DNA of 64,000 nucleotides from CAVZZV01 sp963779845 (GCA_963779845.1 CAVZZV010000005.1:744001-808000); one strand, 5' to 3'. Counted from the first letter of the stretch, positions 1-7,932 are shown. Numbers and translations are program-made. Notes: generated from the letters alone by a model not told the origin.

Positions 1-501
1 TGCCAATTGGGCAAGCAACTCCTGAGGCACCTCAGGAGCCCCAGCGGTTACCAGAATTTTATCAAAAGGAGCATAGGCCGGCAATCCTGAATACCCGTCA
101 CCATAGAAAAATTGCGCCTTATACCCCAGGGCTGAAAGGTTCAACTGGGCTTTCAGAAAAAGTTCCTTCTGTCTTTCAATGGTAAAGACCCGGGCTTTCA
201 TTTCCAAAAGCACCGCAGTCTGGTATCCAGAGCCGGTGCCTACCTCCAACACCTTTTCGTTGGGCTTCAGTTCCAGGAGTCCCGTTTGAAAAGCGACGGT
301 GAAGGGCTGTGAAATGGTTTGTCCGGCAGCTATAGGAAACGCCTGGTCACTGTATGAAAATTTGATGAACGAGCTATCCATAAAAAGGTGCCGTGGAACC
401 GCTCCAATAGCTGCCAGTACCTCTTGATCTTTTATCCCTTTTGTCCGTAAGAGCTCAACCAGTTTTTTTCGCAGTCCTTTATGTTGAAAAGAATCATTCA
501 T
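1..501 (-). CDS. pcm: Protein-L-isoaspartate O-methyltransferase, 3' end outside window
   Basis: PCMT family enzyme that methylates L-isoaspartyl residues with S-adenosylmethionine and so starts repair of aged proteins. The frame is open from the ATG at 501 to the left edge, giving 167 residues of a family usually about 210-220 long, so the C-terminus is missing. The SAM-binding motif I signature VLEVGTGSGYQ lies at residues 84-94, preceded by the conserved QTISQP loop at 61-66, which is diagnostic of PCMT. A second in-frame ATG lies four bases from another ATG at 497, so the exact start is not certain. The gene is divergent from the Gfo/Idh-like gene at 620. Confidence 0.9.
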   Translation of the reverse strand, partial: MNDSFQHKGLRKKLVELLRTKGIKDQEVLAAIGAVPRHLFMDSSFIKFSYSDQAFPIAAGQTISQPFTVAFQTGLLELKPNEKVLEVGTGSGYQTAVLLEMKARVFTIERQKELFLKAQLNLSALGYKAQFFYGDGYSGLPAYAPFDKILVTAGAPEVPQELLAQLA

Positions 502-591
502 TTTTTTTAGCTATACTACAAATATAACTTTATCAACAGAGAAAGTTGAAAAGTCTAAAAACATTTTCCCGATCTTTATTAACAAATCCTG

Positions 592-599
592 TATGTTTG
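592..599 (+). promoter_or_regulatory. Candidate -7 box (TATGTTTG) for the gene at 620
   Basis: TATGTTTG matches the Bacteroidota -7 consensus TAnnTTTG and is followed by GCACAAA, a usual start-site context. A T-rich stretch near 563-567 could serve as the -33 element. The leader would be about 15 nt. Confidence 0.5.
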
Positions 600-619
600 C
601 ACAAATACAATCGTGATAA

Positions 620-1570
620 ATGATCAAAGTCGGTATTTTCAGTTCAGCAGGTGGTTTTGATTCTATTATTTCTTCGATCAGGATTAGGCCGGATTGTTTT
701 TTATGCGGGGTTTATATCAATATCAATGCCGGCGAAATTTTCCGCCAGCAAAAGCTATCCGCACTGAGGTTTACAAATCCGGACCACCTTACCGATATCT
801 CAGATGTCCTTATCTTTGCTGATAACGCTTACTTTAATGTTGAAAGCATCCGTAAGGCTCTCAAAAAATCAAAGCATGTATTCCTTTTTCCGGATACCCG
901 GGTTTCCTTTTATCAGTTGGAAGAACTCAACAAACTTGCGGAAGAAGCCGGTGTGGTATTTAGTATCTGGCAACCTGCTCCAAATGCGGCATTGAAAAAG
1001 CTTCTGGGCGGACAATACAGGGAGCCCTTTTTCATGTCCATCAACCGATCCCTGCACAGGGAACAAACCCTCGCCGGCAGAACCATTATCGATTCTCTTT
1101 ACGAAGAAGTTCTCTTCGCTCTTTCCTTGAACAAACAAAACATAAATAAATTCTATACCACCACAGTACCCTGGTGTTCTCCCGGCCCCTCTTTTATCCA
1201 TGTAAGAATTGAATTTGTGAATGGTTCAACAGTTAATCTCAGCCTTAATAATTACACATTGAAAAATGAGAGGTATACAGAGATCTTTTCCGGGGACAAA
1301 ATGATCGAGATGAAAAGTGGCAACAGTGAAATAAACGTACTTCAAAAAAACCCTAATGAGACCAAAACCTTCTCGGTTAATAGGGGGTTTGACCGGGAAG
1401 CAGATTCAGATGAAGGTATAAAACACTTCCTGGAATCTGCTATCAACGGCAGAGGCCATAGCCCTTCAGCATTTGGGTCGGGCATCGAAGACCATCTGTC
1501 TGCTACCAGGATTATTCATAAAATCATTCCTTTTCCGGTGAACGAGATGGAATACCGGATGCAATATTAG
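620..1570 (+). CDS. Gfo/Idh/MocA-like protein with degenerate cofactor and catalytic motifs
   Basis: A 316-residue protein without signal peptide or membrane segment. The first half follows the layout of Gfo/Idh/MocA oxidoreductases: a beta strand and turn at the N-terminus (VGIFSSAGGFDS), a stretch ending in KALKKSKHVFLFPDT near residues 78-92, then an EELNKLAEEAGVVF helix-strand unit. In active family members the first turn is GxGxxG and the KHVF strand runs into the catalytic EKP motif. Here the turn is SSAGGFDS and EKP is replaced by FPD, so ordinary NAD(P)-dependent catalysis looks unlikely. The C-terminal half has no motif I recognise. It sits just upstream of a polyprenyl-phosphate sugar transferase on the same strand, which weakly suggests a role in surface polysaccharide metabolism. 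The fold assignment is inference from motif spacing. Confidence 0.55.
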   Translation: MIKVGIFSSAGGFDSIISSIRIRPDCFLCGVYININAGEIFRQQKLSALRFTNPDHLTDISDVLIFADNAYFNVESIRKALKKSKHVFLFPDTRVSFYQLEELNKLAEEAGVVFSIWQPAPNAALKKLLGGQYREPFFMSINRSLHREQTLAGRTIIDSLYEEVLFALSLNKQNINKFYTTTVPWCSPGPSFIHVRIEFVNGSTVNLSLNNYTLKNERYTEIFSGDKMIEMKSGNSEINVLQKNPNETKTFSVNRGFDREADSDEGIKHFLESAINGRGHSPSAFGSGIEDHLSATRIIHKIIPFPVNEMEYRMQY

Positions 1571-1614
1571 TGACTGGAATCAAACAAGAACCCACTATCG
1601 GTCAATATTTTCCA

Positions 1615-1622
1615 TATCTTTG
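1615..1622 (+). promoter_or_regulatory. Candidate -7 box (TATCTTTG) for the sugar transferase
   Basis: TATCTTTG followed by CACAAC fits the Bacteroidota TAnnTTTG element, about 50 nt before the ATG at 1675. This suggests the sugar transferase has its own promoter although the gene before it lies on the same strand. Confidence 0.5.
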
Positions 1623-1674
1623 CACAACATCGTTTGTTTAATTTCGTTAAAATTTCATCTTTTTTCGCTTTCTG

Positions 1675-3090
1675 ATGAACAGGAAAACACAGCTTAGCAA
1701 ATACCTGATTTCTGATTATTTTGCCGCAGCCATAAGCTGGACATTGTTTTATGTTTTTCGGAAAGAATATATCGAACCCCTCAAATTTGGCTACGATATC
1801 CCGCTTACTTTCAGTACCAGTTTCTTTCTCGGATTGGCAATTCTTCCCCTAAGCTGGCTTTTTTTGTATTACCTGATGGGGTATTATAAAAAAATCTTCA
1901 GAAAATCCAGGCTAAATGACATATTACAAACATTTTATCAGGTAATAACCGGAGTGCTGCTCATTTTCTTTTTCCTTATCCTGGATGATTACATAAGCAG
2001 TTATAAAAACTACTACCTTCTTTTTGCAGTAATCTTTGGCCTTCAGTATTTCCTGACATTAATTCCGCGATTGATATTCACTTCGGTATTAGTCAGAAAA
2101 ATCCACCGGAAAGAATTTGGCTTTAATACTCTGATGATCGGCAGTAACCTCAAGGCGGTGGAAGTCTATAAAGAACTGCAGGAACAATCAAGATCCTACG
2201 GGTACAAAATTCTGGGCTTCATAAGTGTCCATAATAAAGAGCATTATCAATTATCGGAGTATGTGCCTCATTTGGGAAACCTTCAACATCTGGAAAAGGT
2301 TTTACAGGAACAAAAAATAGAAGAGGTTATTATTGCGCTGGAAACATCAGAGCATAGCGAGATAAGCAGGATTATTAATAAATTAGGACATTATAGTGTG
2401 GAGATCAAAGCGATTCCAAACATGTACGACATACTTACAGGGAAAGTGAAGATGACACAACTTTTTGGGACTCCTCTTATCCAGCTCTCACATGACCTGA
2501 TGCCGATATGGCAGGAAAACCTGAAACAGGTTTTTGATTATACCGCTGCATTTTTATTCCTGATAACCACTTCACCTTTGTTTATTGCGCTGATGATCGG
2601 TGTAAAACTTTCCTCGCCCGGACCGGTTATCTATTCGCACGAACGGATAGGAAGGTACGGGAAACCCTTCCTGATTTACAAATTCAGATCCATGTATGTG
2701 AATGCCGAAAAGAGTGGCCCGGCACTATCCAGTAAAAATGACAAGCGGCTTACCCAATTTGGCCGGTTCATGAGAAAATACCGCATGGATGAAATACCGA
2801 ATTTCTACAATGTCATTAAGGGGGACATGTCCCTTGTCGGACCCCGCCCGGAAAGAGAATACTTCATCCGGCAAATCCTAAAAAAAGCCCCTCACTATAT
2901 CCATTTGCAAAAGGTCAAACCGGGTATCACCTCCTGGGGACAGGTAAAATACGGCTACGCTGAAAATGTGGATCAAATGATAAAGCGCTTAAGATATGAT
3001 ATCCTGTACATCGAGAACATGTCCCTTTTCGTGGATATGAAAATTCTCTTTCATACAGTATTTACGGTTTTCAGGGGCAGGGGGCTTTGA
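1675..3090 (+). CDS. Polyprenyl-phosphate sugar phosphotransferase (WbaP/WcaJ-like)
   Basis: Membrane enzyme of the bacterial sugar transferase family that moves a sugar-1-phosphate from a nucleotide sugar to undecaprenyl phosphate, the first step in building exopolysaccharide or O-antigen repeats. The 471 residues show four or five hydrophobic segments in the first 145, a Rossmann-like CoA-binding-type middle domain starting near NTLMIGSN, another hydrophobic segment near 290, then the catalytic domain. Diagnostic motifs are KFRSMYVNAE near 340 and DEIPNFYNVIKGDMSLVGP near 370-390, whose D/E and GPRPE elements are essential in the family. The size matches the WbaP/WcaJ class (about 460-480). 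The sugar donor cannot be read from sequence. No glycosyltransferase cluster follows, so this may be an orphan initiating enzyme. Confidence 0.92.
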   Translation: MNRKTQLSKYLISDYFAAAISWTLFYVFRKEYIEPLKFGYDIPLTFSTSFFLGLAILPLSWLFLYYLMGYYKKIFRKSRLNDILQTFYQVITGVLLIFFFLILDDYISSYKNYYLLFAVIFGLQYFLTLIPRLIFTSVLVRKIHRKEFGFNTLMIGSNLKAVEVYKELQEQSRSYGYKILGFISVHNKEHYQLSEYVPHLGNLQHLEKVLQEQKIEEVIIALETSEHSEISRIINKLGHYSVEIKAIPNMYDILTGKVKMTQLFGTPLIQLSHDLMPIWQENLKQVFDYTAAFLFLITTSPLFIALMIGVKLSSPGPVIYSHERIGRYGKPFLIYKFRSMYVNAEKSGPALSSKNDKRLTQFGRFMRKYRMDEIPNFYNVIKGDMSLVGPRPEREYFIRQILKKAPHYIHLQKVKPGITSWGQVKYGYAENVDQMIKRLRYDILYIENMSLFVDMKILFHTVFTVFRGRGL

Positions 3091-3104
3091 GGGGAGGAAA
3101 GTGT

Positions 3105-3153
3105 GAGGCTGGAGGTTAGAGGCGGGCGGCTGGAAGGAGATTGGGAGATGGGA
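3105..3153. repeat. Degenerate heptanucleotide tandem repeat, purine-rich
   Basis: After the sugar transferase stop codon the top strand runs through seven successive 7-mers: GAGGCTG, GAGGTTA, GAGGCGG, GCGGCTG, GAAGGAG, ATTGGGA, GATGGGA. The period of seven is clear although the units diverge. The tract is G-rich on one strand, contains no plausible gene and sits in the 112-bp gap before elbB. Confidence 0.6.
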
Positions 3154-3202
3154 AGACGAAACTTTATTTTTTCCTTGTTGTTACATCTAAAAACCAGGAA
3201 CC

Positions 3203-3862
3203 ATGAGTACTAAAAAGAAAATTGCTGTTGTATTGTCTGGTTGTGGGGTAAATGACGGCTCGGAAATTCACGAAGCTGTCCTTACTATGTATGCTATTGC
3301 GAAAAACGGGGCGGAATATCATTTATTTGCCCCGGACACGCCTCAGCATAATGTGGTCAACCACCTTACCGGAAAGACAATGGAAGAAAGCCGAAATGTT
3401 TTTATTGAATCCGCAAGAATTGCCAGGGGAAAGATTACTCGGCTCATTGAACTGGATGTTTCCCAATTCGATGGGGTTATTTTCCCGGGAGGTTTTGGAG
3501 TGGCTAAAAATTTGTCCACATGGGCCTTCGACGGTCCCGATGCCTATATAAATGAAGAGGTGAAGAAATGCATTCTGGATATGGTGGCTGCCAAAAAACC
3601 CATCGGTGCCTTATGCATTGCACCGGTCCTTTTTGCCCTTGTCCTGGATAGGGTGAACCTGACCATTGGAGAGGATGAGGAGACTATAAAAGCACTAAAA
3701 AAAACCGGGGCGGTACATCACAAAAAAACACATGGTGAAATCTATGTGGATGAGAATTACCATCTCGTAACCACCCCTTGCTATATGTTGGATGCGGATA
3801 TAGTTCAAATTGGCGAGGGAGCAGAGGCGGTGGTAAAAAAAGTTCTCGAATTAGCCCTGTAG
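3203..3862 (+). CDS. elbB: ElbB-type glyoxalase, DJ-1/PfpI superfamily
   Basis: A 219-residue cytosolic protein of the DJ-1/PfpI superfamily, matching the isoprenoid biosynthesis glyoxalase ElbB group in length and sequence. The opening VVLSGCGVNDGSEIHEAV and the strand ending FPGGFGVAKNL are characteristic, and the nucleophile elbow ALCIAP places the reactive cysteine near residue 138. ElbB of Escherichia coli has glyoxalase activity and was linked genetically to isoprenoid formation; the physiological substrate is not settled. The start is the ATG at 3203, after the purine stretch AACCAGGAACC. Its 3' end overlaps the 3' end of the convergent rsmA by 12 bases. Confidence 0.92.
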   Translation: MSTKKKIAVVLSGCGVNDGSEIHEAVLTMYAIAKNGAEYHLFAPDTPQHNVVNHLTGKTMEESRNVFIESARIARGKITRLIELDVSQFDGVIFPGGFGVAKNLSTWAFDGPDAYINEEVKKCILDMVAAKKPIGALCIAPVLFALVLDRVNLTIGEDEETIKALKKTGAVHHKKTHGEIYVDENYHLVTTPCYMLDADIVQIGEGAEAVVKKVLELAL

Positions 3863-4633
3863 CAAGTTGGGGTTCCAACCTTCAATGAGATTCACAAGTT
3901 CAACAAATTCCTCAACCCCCAGTTCCTCCGGCCTACGACGCAATATGGGTTCATCCTTGTGAGAGCCATTCATATAGGAGGATAAAGAATTGGCAAGCAC
4001 CTTTCTTCGCTGATTAAAGGCCATCTTTACAATTCTGAAGAACAAATCGTAATCACACCCAAGAGATTTGCGTTCATTACGGACCATTCTTATGACTGAT
4101 GATTTAACCTTGGGAGGCGGAAAAAAGGACCCTGGATTCACATTAAAACAATTGGTAATGGTATACCAGGCCTGCAGAAAAACCGATAGTATGCCATAAC
4201 GTTTGGACCCTGGAGGTGAAATGATCCGGTCGGCCACTTCTCTTTGAAACATCCCGACTAGTTCATCGACAATATCCCGGTTATCCAGAACTTTAAAAAG
4301 AATCTGGCTTGAAATATTATAGGGGAAATTCCCAATGATACCCACCGGGGATCGGTATTTTTTCATATCCAGCTTCAGAAAATCTCCTGAAATCAGGTTT
4401 TCCTCCAACTCAGGGAATACTTCCTGCAAATAGGCGATTGCTTCCGGATCGATCTCCACCGGGAAAAGGGAAAACTCCTTTCGTTCAATTAAAAACCGGG
4501 TGAGGATCCCTTTTCCGGGGCCTACTTCAATTACTGTTTGGATATCCCTAGCCTCCAGGGCCTGTGTTATCCTTTCTGCAATAGAAGGATCAGTGAGAAA
4601 ATGTTGTCCCAGATTCTTTTTCGGCCTTACCAT
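3851..4633 (-). CDS. rsmA: 16S rRNA (adenine1518-N6/adenine1519-N6)-dimethyltransferase
   Basis: RsmA (KsgA) dimethylates two adjacent adenines in the 3' terminal hairpin of 16S rRNA late in 30S assembly, using SAM. The 260 residues begin with the family hallmark KKNLGQHFL at 5-13, followed by SAM motif I IEVGPGKG at 35-42 and the catalytic motif IV NFPYNIS at 102-108. The C-terminal helical domain with FNQRRKVL is present, so the protein is full length. The gene is convergent with elbB and divergent from the MalY-like gene. Confidence 0.96.
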   Translation of the reverse strand: MVRPKKNLGQHFLTDPSIAERITQALEARDIQTVIEVGPGKGILTRFLIERKEFSLFPVEIDPEAIAYLQEVFPELEENLISGDFLKLDMKKYRSPVGIIGNFPYNISSQILFKVLDNRDIVDELVGMFQREVADRIISPPGSKRYGILSVFLQAWYTITNCFNVNPGSFFPPPKVKSSVIRMVRNERKSLGCDYDLFFRIVKMAFNQRRKVLANSLSSYMNGSHKDEPILRRRPEELGVEEFVELVNLIEGWNPNLLQG

Positions 4634-4801
4634 TTTTGCTTAATATTCACCAAAGATGGCAAAAAACAATGGCGAAAAGCAATCTGTCAGGAAGTTTTTA
4701 ATCATTATACTTCTTTTGTTAATAAGCATGAAATTTTTAACTTTAAAACTGAATCTAACTTTACTATTTTTACCAGGAAGTTTCAGTTTAAAAGACCCGG
4801 A

Positions 4802-5977
4802 ATGAAGTATGATTTTGATGAAGTAATAAATCGTGAAGGAACAGATTCCATCAAGTATGATTTAAGAAAGGATGTTTTTGGTCGGGAGGATGTCCTGCCC
4901 CTTTGGGTAGCCGATATGGACTTTTCCACCCCCGATTTCATCAGGAAAGCAGTGATCCAGCGTGCAGGACATCCGGTCTATGGATATACCTTCCGCGGCT
5001 CTGCCTTTAAGGATAGTATCCGAAAATGGATGAAACTGCGGCACAACTGGGAGGTGGATGCTGACTGGATCTGCTTCAGTCCGGGAATTGTTCCAGCTTT
5101 AAATATTCAGGTATTGGCCTTAACGGAACCGGGAGATGGCATCCTGATCCAGCCACCTGTTTACTTCCCTTTCATGGCAGCAGTTAACGACCACCATCGA
5201 AAATTGATTGTGAACCAACTGGTTAACAAAGAGGGAAAATATTCAATAGACTTTGAAGACTTCAGGGACAAAGCCAAGGAGGCAAAAGTGTTCATCCTTT
5301 GCCATCCGCATAATCCCGTTGGGCGGGCATGGGAAAAAAATGAACTGGAAAAAATGACAGAAATTTGCAGGGAACATAATGTTAAAATTATCTCCGATGA
5401 GATCCATTCAGACCTGATCCTGAACGACAGCCAACATATTCCATTAATTCAGGTTAAAGGAGCCTCTGATATCACATTGGCAGGTTATTCGCCAAGCAAA
5501 ACATTTAACCTCGCGGGTCTTTCAACAGCCTTTTTAATTATTCCGGATGCCAAACTCAGGTCAAAATATGAAAAAACCTTAAATGCCCTGCATATGGGAA
5601 TGGGCAATATATTCGGCTATACAGCACTGGAAGCAGCCTATGGATATGGATCCGGGTGGCTGGGCCAGTTAATCGGTTATCTAAAAGCTAATGTGGATCT
5701 ATTGGAAGAGTACATCGCTAAGTATATTCCTGAAATAGAACTGACCCGTCCCGAGGCAACTTATCTGGCATGGATGAATTTCGGATCTCTGGGTTTTACA
5801 GACAGGGAACTGAACAGTTTTATCATTAATGAGGCAAAACTGGGTCTGAACGATGGGCCGAGGTTTGGGCCTGGTGGAAATGGGTTCCAAAGAATAAATA
5901 TCGCACTCCCCAGACAAAATCTTGAAAAAGCGTTGGATCAGCTAGCATCGGCTGTCAGAAATCATCACAACCGGTAA
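4802..5977 (+). CDS. MalY/PatB family PLP-dependent C-S lyase/aminotransferase
   Basis: Fold-type I PLP enzyme of the MalY/PatB subgroup, whose members act as cystathionine beta-lyases or cysteine desulfhydrases. With the ATG at 4802 it has 391 residues, the normal size. An upstream in-frame start at 4538 would add 88 residues lying largely opposite rsmA and unlike any family member, so I reject it. The N-terminus DLRKDVFGREDVLPLWVADMDF is typical (shown in part: LPLWVADMDF near 31-40). The cofactor site appears as CHPHNPVGRAW, SDEIHSDL (PLP-pyridine Asp) and SPSKTFNLAGL, where the lysine forms the Schiff base. The substrate cannot be settled from sequence; cystathionine beta-lyase is the most common role. 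Confidence 0.88.
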   Translation: MKYDFDEVINREGTDSIKYDLRKDVFGREDVLPLWVADMDFSTPDFIRKAVIQRAGHPVYGYTFRGSAFKDSIRKWMKLRHNWEVDADWICFSPGIVPALNIQVLALTEPGDGILIQPPVYFPFMAAVNDHHRKLIVNQLVNKEGKYSIDFEDFRDKAKEAKVFILCHPHNPVGRAWEKNELEKMTEICREHNVKIISDEIHSDLILNDSQHIPLIQVKGASDITLAGYSPSKTFNLAGLSTAFLIIPDAKLRSKYEKTLNALHMGMGNIFGYTALEAAYGYGSGWLGQLIGYLKANVDLLEEYIAKYIPEIELTRPEATYLAWMNFGSLGFTDRELNSFIINEAKLGLNDGPRFGPGGNGFQRINIALPRQNLEKALDQLASAVRNHHNR

Positions 5978-6011
5978 ATAGAGTCTGTCAAAAATGTTCC
6001 GGGGATGAAAA

Positions 6012-6062
6012 TGCCATTTTGTCACTTTTTCTTCCTGTTCCCCCATTGGTACACAAATTGAA
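6012..6062 (+). promoter_or_regulatory. Candidate sigma-54 promoter with upstream repeat, in front of hsp20
   Basis: TGGTACACAAATTGAA at 6047-6062 follows the -24/-12 pattern TGGYACRN4TTGCW with one mismatch (TTGAA instead of TTGCW). Upstream at 6012-6024 is TGCCATTTTGTCA, two TGnCA units three bases apart, a plausible binding site for an activator. No TAnnTTTG box is evident in the 147-bp gap. Whether this organism has RpoN cannot be seen here. Confidence 0.45.
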
Positions 6063-6124
6063 CAATTATGCCCTATAAGACATTCATTTTATAGGGTTTA
6101 ACTTAAAAAATAGGAGGACAAGCC

Positions 6125-6556
6125 ATGTTACCAGTCGTAAACAACAGAAATTATTTATCAGGATTGTTCAATGATTTCTTCGGAGACAACTTCATGAGGG
6201 AAAGATTTTCCGATGAATTCTCGAATTCGTTACCTGCCGTTAACATTGTTGAAGAAAAAAATGTCTTCAAAATTGAAGTCGCCGCACCCGGGCTAAACAA
6301 AAAAGACTTCAATATTGATGTGCACAACAATCTTTTGACCATTTCTTCTGAAACAAAAAATGAAGTAGAGGACACGAAAAAAAATTATGTCCGAAGAGAA
6401 TTCAGCTACAGCTCTTTTAAGCGATCATTCAGTTTACCGGAAGCTGTTGATGCCGAAAAAATCAAGGCAAACCATTCCGAAGGAATACTTACCATTAGCA
6501 TTCCAAAAAAACCGGAGGCTGTGGAGAAGGGCCCCAGACAGATAAATATTTCCTGA
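6125..6556 (+). CDS. Small heat-shock protein, Hsp20/alpha-crystallin family
   Basis: ATP-independent holdase chaperone that binds unfolding proteins during stress. The 143 residues comprise a short N-terminal arm that includes LSGLFNDFFGDNF, an alpha-crystallin domain from about 35 to 130 with the hallmark EVAAPGLNKKDFNIDV, and the late signature EGILTISIPK with the I-x-I type strand. The start ATG follows the strong ribosome-binding sequence AGGAGGACA about 8 bases upstream. It is a single-gene unit, with a sigma-54-like promoter in front and a clear intrinsic terminator just behind. Confidence 0.95.
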   Translation: MLPVVNNRNYLSGLFNDFFGDNFMRERFSDEFSNSLPAVNIVEEKNVFKIEVAAPGLNKKDFNIDVHNNLLTISSETKNEVEDTKKNYVRREFSYSSFKRSFSLPEAVDAEKIKANHSEGILTISIPKKPEAVEKGPRQINIS

Positions 6557-6566
6557 CTACTTAAGT

Positions 6567-6598
6567 CGCGGAGGATCTTTCTTCCGCGATTCTTTTTC
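6567..6598 (+). terminator. Intrinsic terminator after hsp20
   Basis: A 9-bp stem, CGCGGAGGA with TCTTCCGCG around a four-base loop TCTT, contains one G-T wobble. It is followed by ATTCTTTTTC and lies 11 bases after the hsp20 stop codon. Confidence 0.8.
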
Positions 6599-6678
6599 AA
6601 TCGATTCTACTTCAATCCCACTCTCCCTTTTCCAATTTCAGGAACATCCAACCGACCTGTTCCTGCAGAATCCCATTT

Positions 6679-6711
6679 TTTGATGCAGTTGAACATTACT
6701 CCTTAATTTTA
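6679..6711 (+). promoter_or_regulatory. Candidate Bacteroidota promoter for the YceI lipoprotein
   Basis: TTTG at 6679-6682 and TAATTTTA at 6704-6711 are separated by 21 bases, close to the TTTG-N19-TAnnTTTG arrangement of Bacteroidota promoters. The last base of the -7 box differs from consensus. The leader to the ATG at 6748 would be about 30 nt. Confidence 0.5.
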
Positions 6712-6747
6712 CGTCTTAACATCAGATGGTAACGAAAAATTAAAGAT

Positions 6748-7425
6748 ATGAAAACCAGGACAAGCCAATTACTTTTAGGGATCGCTGTTATTATGGTAAG
6801 CTGCAACACCAACACGAATACAAACAGGGCGGAAACATCCGAGGCTGTGGAGGTGAAGAAGGCAACCGGAGAGGAATATGACTTGGTTGAAAGTGAAAGC
6901 AGGATCAGCTGGAGGGGAACCAAGCCCACAGGCGAACATCATGGGTATGTTAATTTAAAAAGTGGTTCTGTGGTGACAGAAAACAATATTATAAAAGCAG
7001 GGCGATTTGTTTTCGATATGAAAAGTATTGTAGACGAGGATTTAGAAGATGAAGAGATGAATGCTAAGCTAACCCGGCATCTGAAATCGGAAGATTTTTT
7101 CTACGTGGAAAAATATCCCGAAGCAGTTTTTGAACTTACCTCTGTCGAAGAGTATCCGGGAACATTGACGGAAAGCAATGAAACAAACATGGACTATGAA
7201 GTGAACGGGAACCTGACTATACGAGGCGAAACCAAAAATATTCGTTTTCCGGCAAAAATTGAAATGAAAGATGATGTTATCTTGATAAGCACGCCGGAAT
7301 TCTCTCTGGACCGCACTTTGTGGAATGTTAACTATCAGTCAAAAAAAGTCTTTGCAGAACTTAAAGACAAGTTCATTCATGATGATATGCACATCAAGCT
7401 GGACCTGAAATTGCAGAAATCCTAA
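6748..7425 (+). CDS. YceI family lipoprotein
   Basis: A 225-residue exported lipoprotein: a short N-terminal hydrophobic stretch ends in the lipobox-like MVSC with Cys near residue 18. The mature part reads as a YceI domain, a lipocalin-like beta barrel that binds long isoprenoid or amphipathic ligands. Supporting segments are SRISWRGTKPTGEHHGYV, LTRHLKSEDFFYVEKYPEAVFEL and YEVNGNLTIRGETKNIRFP, all in the usual family order. The ligand is unknown. Two small hairpins follow the stop codon (7438-7495) but lack a T-run. It is probably monocistronic, since crcB has its own -7 box. Confidence 0.88.
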   Translation: MKTRTSQLLLGIAVIMVSCNTNTNTNRAETSEAVEVKKATGEEYDLVESESRISWRGTKPTGEHHGYVNLKSGSVVTENNIIKAGRFVFDMKSIVDEDLEDEEMNAKLTRHLKSEDFFYVEKYPEAVFELTSVEEYPGTLTESNETNMDYEVNGNLTIRGETKNIRFPAKIEMKDDVILISTPEFSLDRTLWNVNYQSKKVFAELKDKFIHDDMHIKLDLKLQKS

Positions 7426-7526
7426 AAGAATCTGTTTATCCTGGATTTTCTGATAATCCGGGAAGAGGCGCAATGGAGGACATCTCCTCTTAAGCCATAG
7501 ATCAACATGAACCCGATTTTTATAGT

Positions 7527-7534
7527 TATCTTTG
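7527..7534 (+). promoter_or_regulatory. Candidate -7 box (TATCTTTG) for crcB
   Basis: TATCTTTG fits TAnnTTTG and lies 20 bases before the crcB ATG. A second match, TATATTTG at 7543-7550, is too close to the start to serve. If the first is used the leader is very short, leaving no room for a fluoride riboswitch. Confidence 0.5.
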
Positions 7535-7554
7535 AATAATTATATATTTGGGTT

Positions 7555-7932
7555 ATGTTCAGAAGTATCCTTTTGATCGGCATGGGTGGATTTATCGGGA
7601 CAGTTTTACGATTTCTAACCGGCCGCTTTTTTCAGTTTATCATCCATTCTTCTTTTCCCTTTGGAACTTTTATCGTTAATGTAACTGGCAGCCTGCTCAT
7701 AGGTTTTTTCTTTGGGCTTTTTGACCGGGGGGGACTTCAATCTCAGGATTGGAGATTGTTTTTAACCATCGGAATTTGTGGCGGATTTACCACTTTTTCA
7801 TCATTCGCCAGCGAGAATTTCATCATGCTACGGGAAGGTCAGGTAGTTCAATTTTTTGTCTATACCTCCACCAGTATAATTTTAGGCCTGCTTGCGGTCT
7901 GGTTAGGTTATCTAATTACTAAAATCCTTTGA
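7555..7932 (+). CDS. crcB: Fluoride exporter CrcB/Fluc
   Basis: Small inner-membrane protein of the Fluc family that forms a dual-topology dimer and passes fluoride out of the cell. The 125 residues form four hydrophobic helices, and the family motifs are all present: GGFIGTVLRF in helix 1, GTFIVNVTGSLLIGF in helix 2 with the pore Asn, and GGFTTFSSF in helix 3 containing the Phe-box and Na-site region. The next gene (DUF190) starts 2 bases after the stop, so the two are co-transcribed, a pairing seen in many bacteria. Confidence 0.95.
   Translation: MFRSILLIGMGGFIGTVLRFLTGRFFQFIIHSSFPFGTFIVNVTGSLLIGFFFGLFDRGGLQSQDWRLFLTIGICGGFTTFSSFASENFIMLREGQVVQFFVYTSTSIILGLLAVWLGYLITKIL

Noticed and set aside
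4538..4801. 88-codon N-terminal extension of the MalY/PatB-like gene
   Set aside because: It lies partly opposite rsmA, has no family similarity, and the ATG at 4802 gives the normal length and N-terminus.
7434..7554. Possible fluoride riboswitch before crcB
   Set aside because: GGCGCAATGG...AAGCC loosely recalls the start of the crcB motif, but the later conserved GATGGC/CTCCT part is absent, and a -7 box lies between this stretch and the gene.
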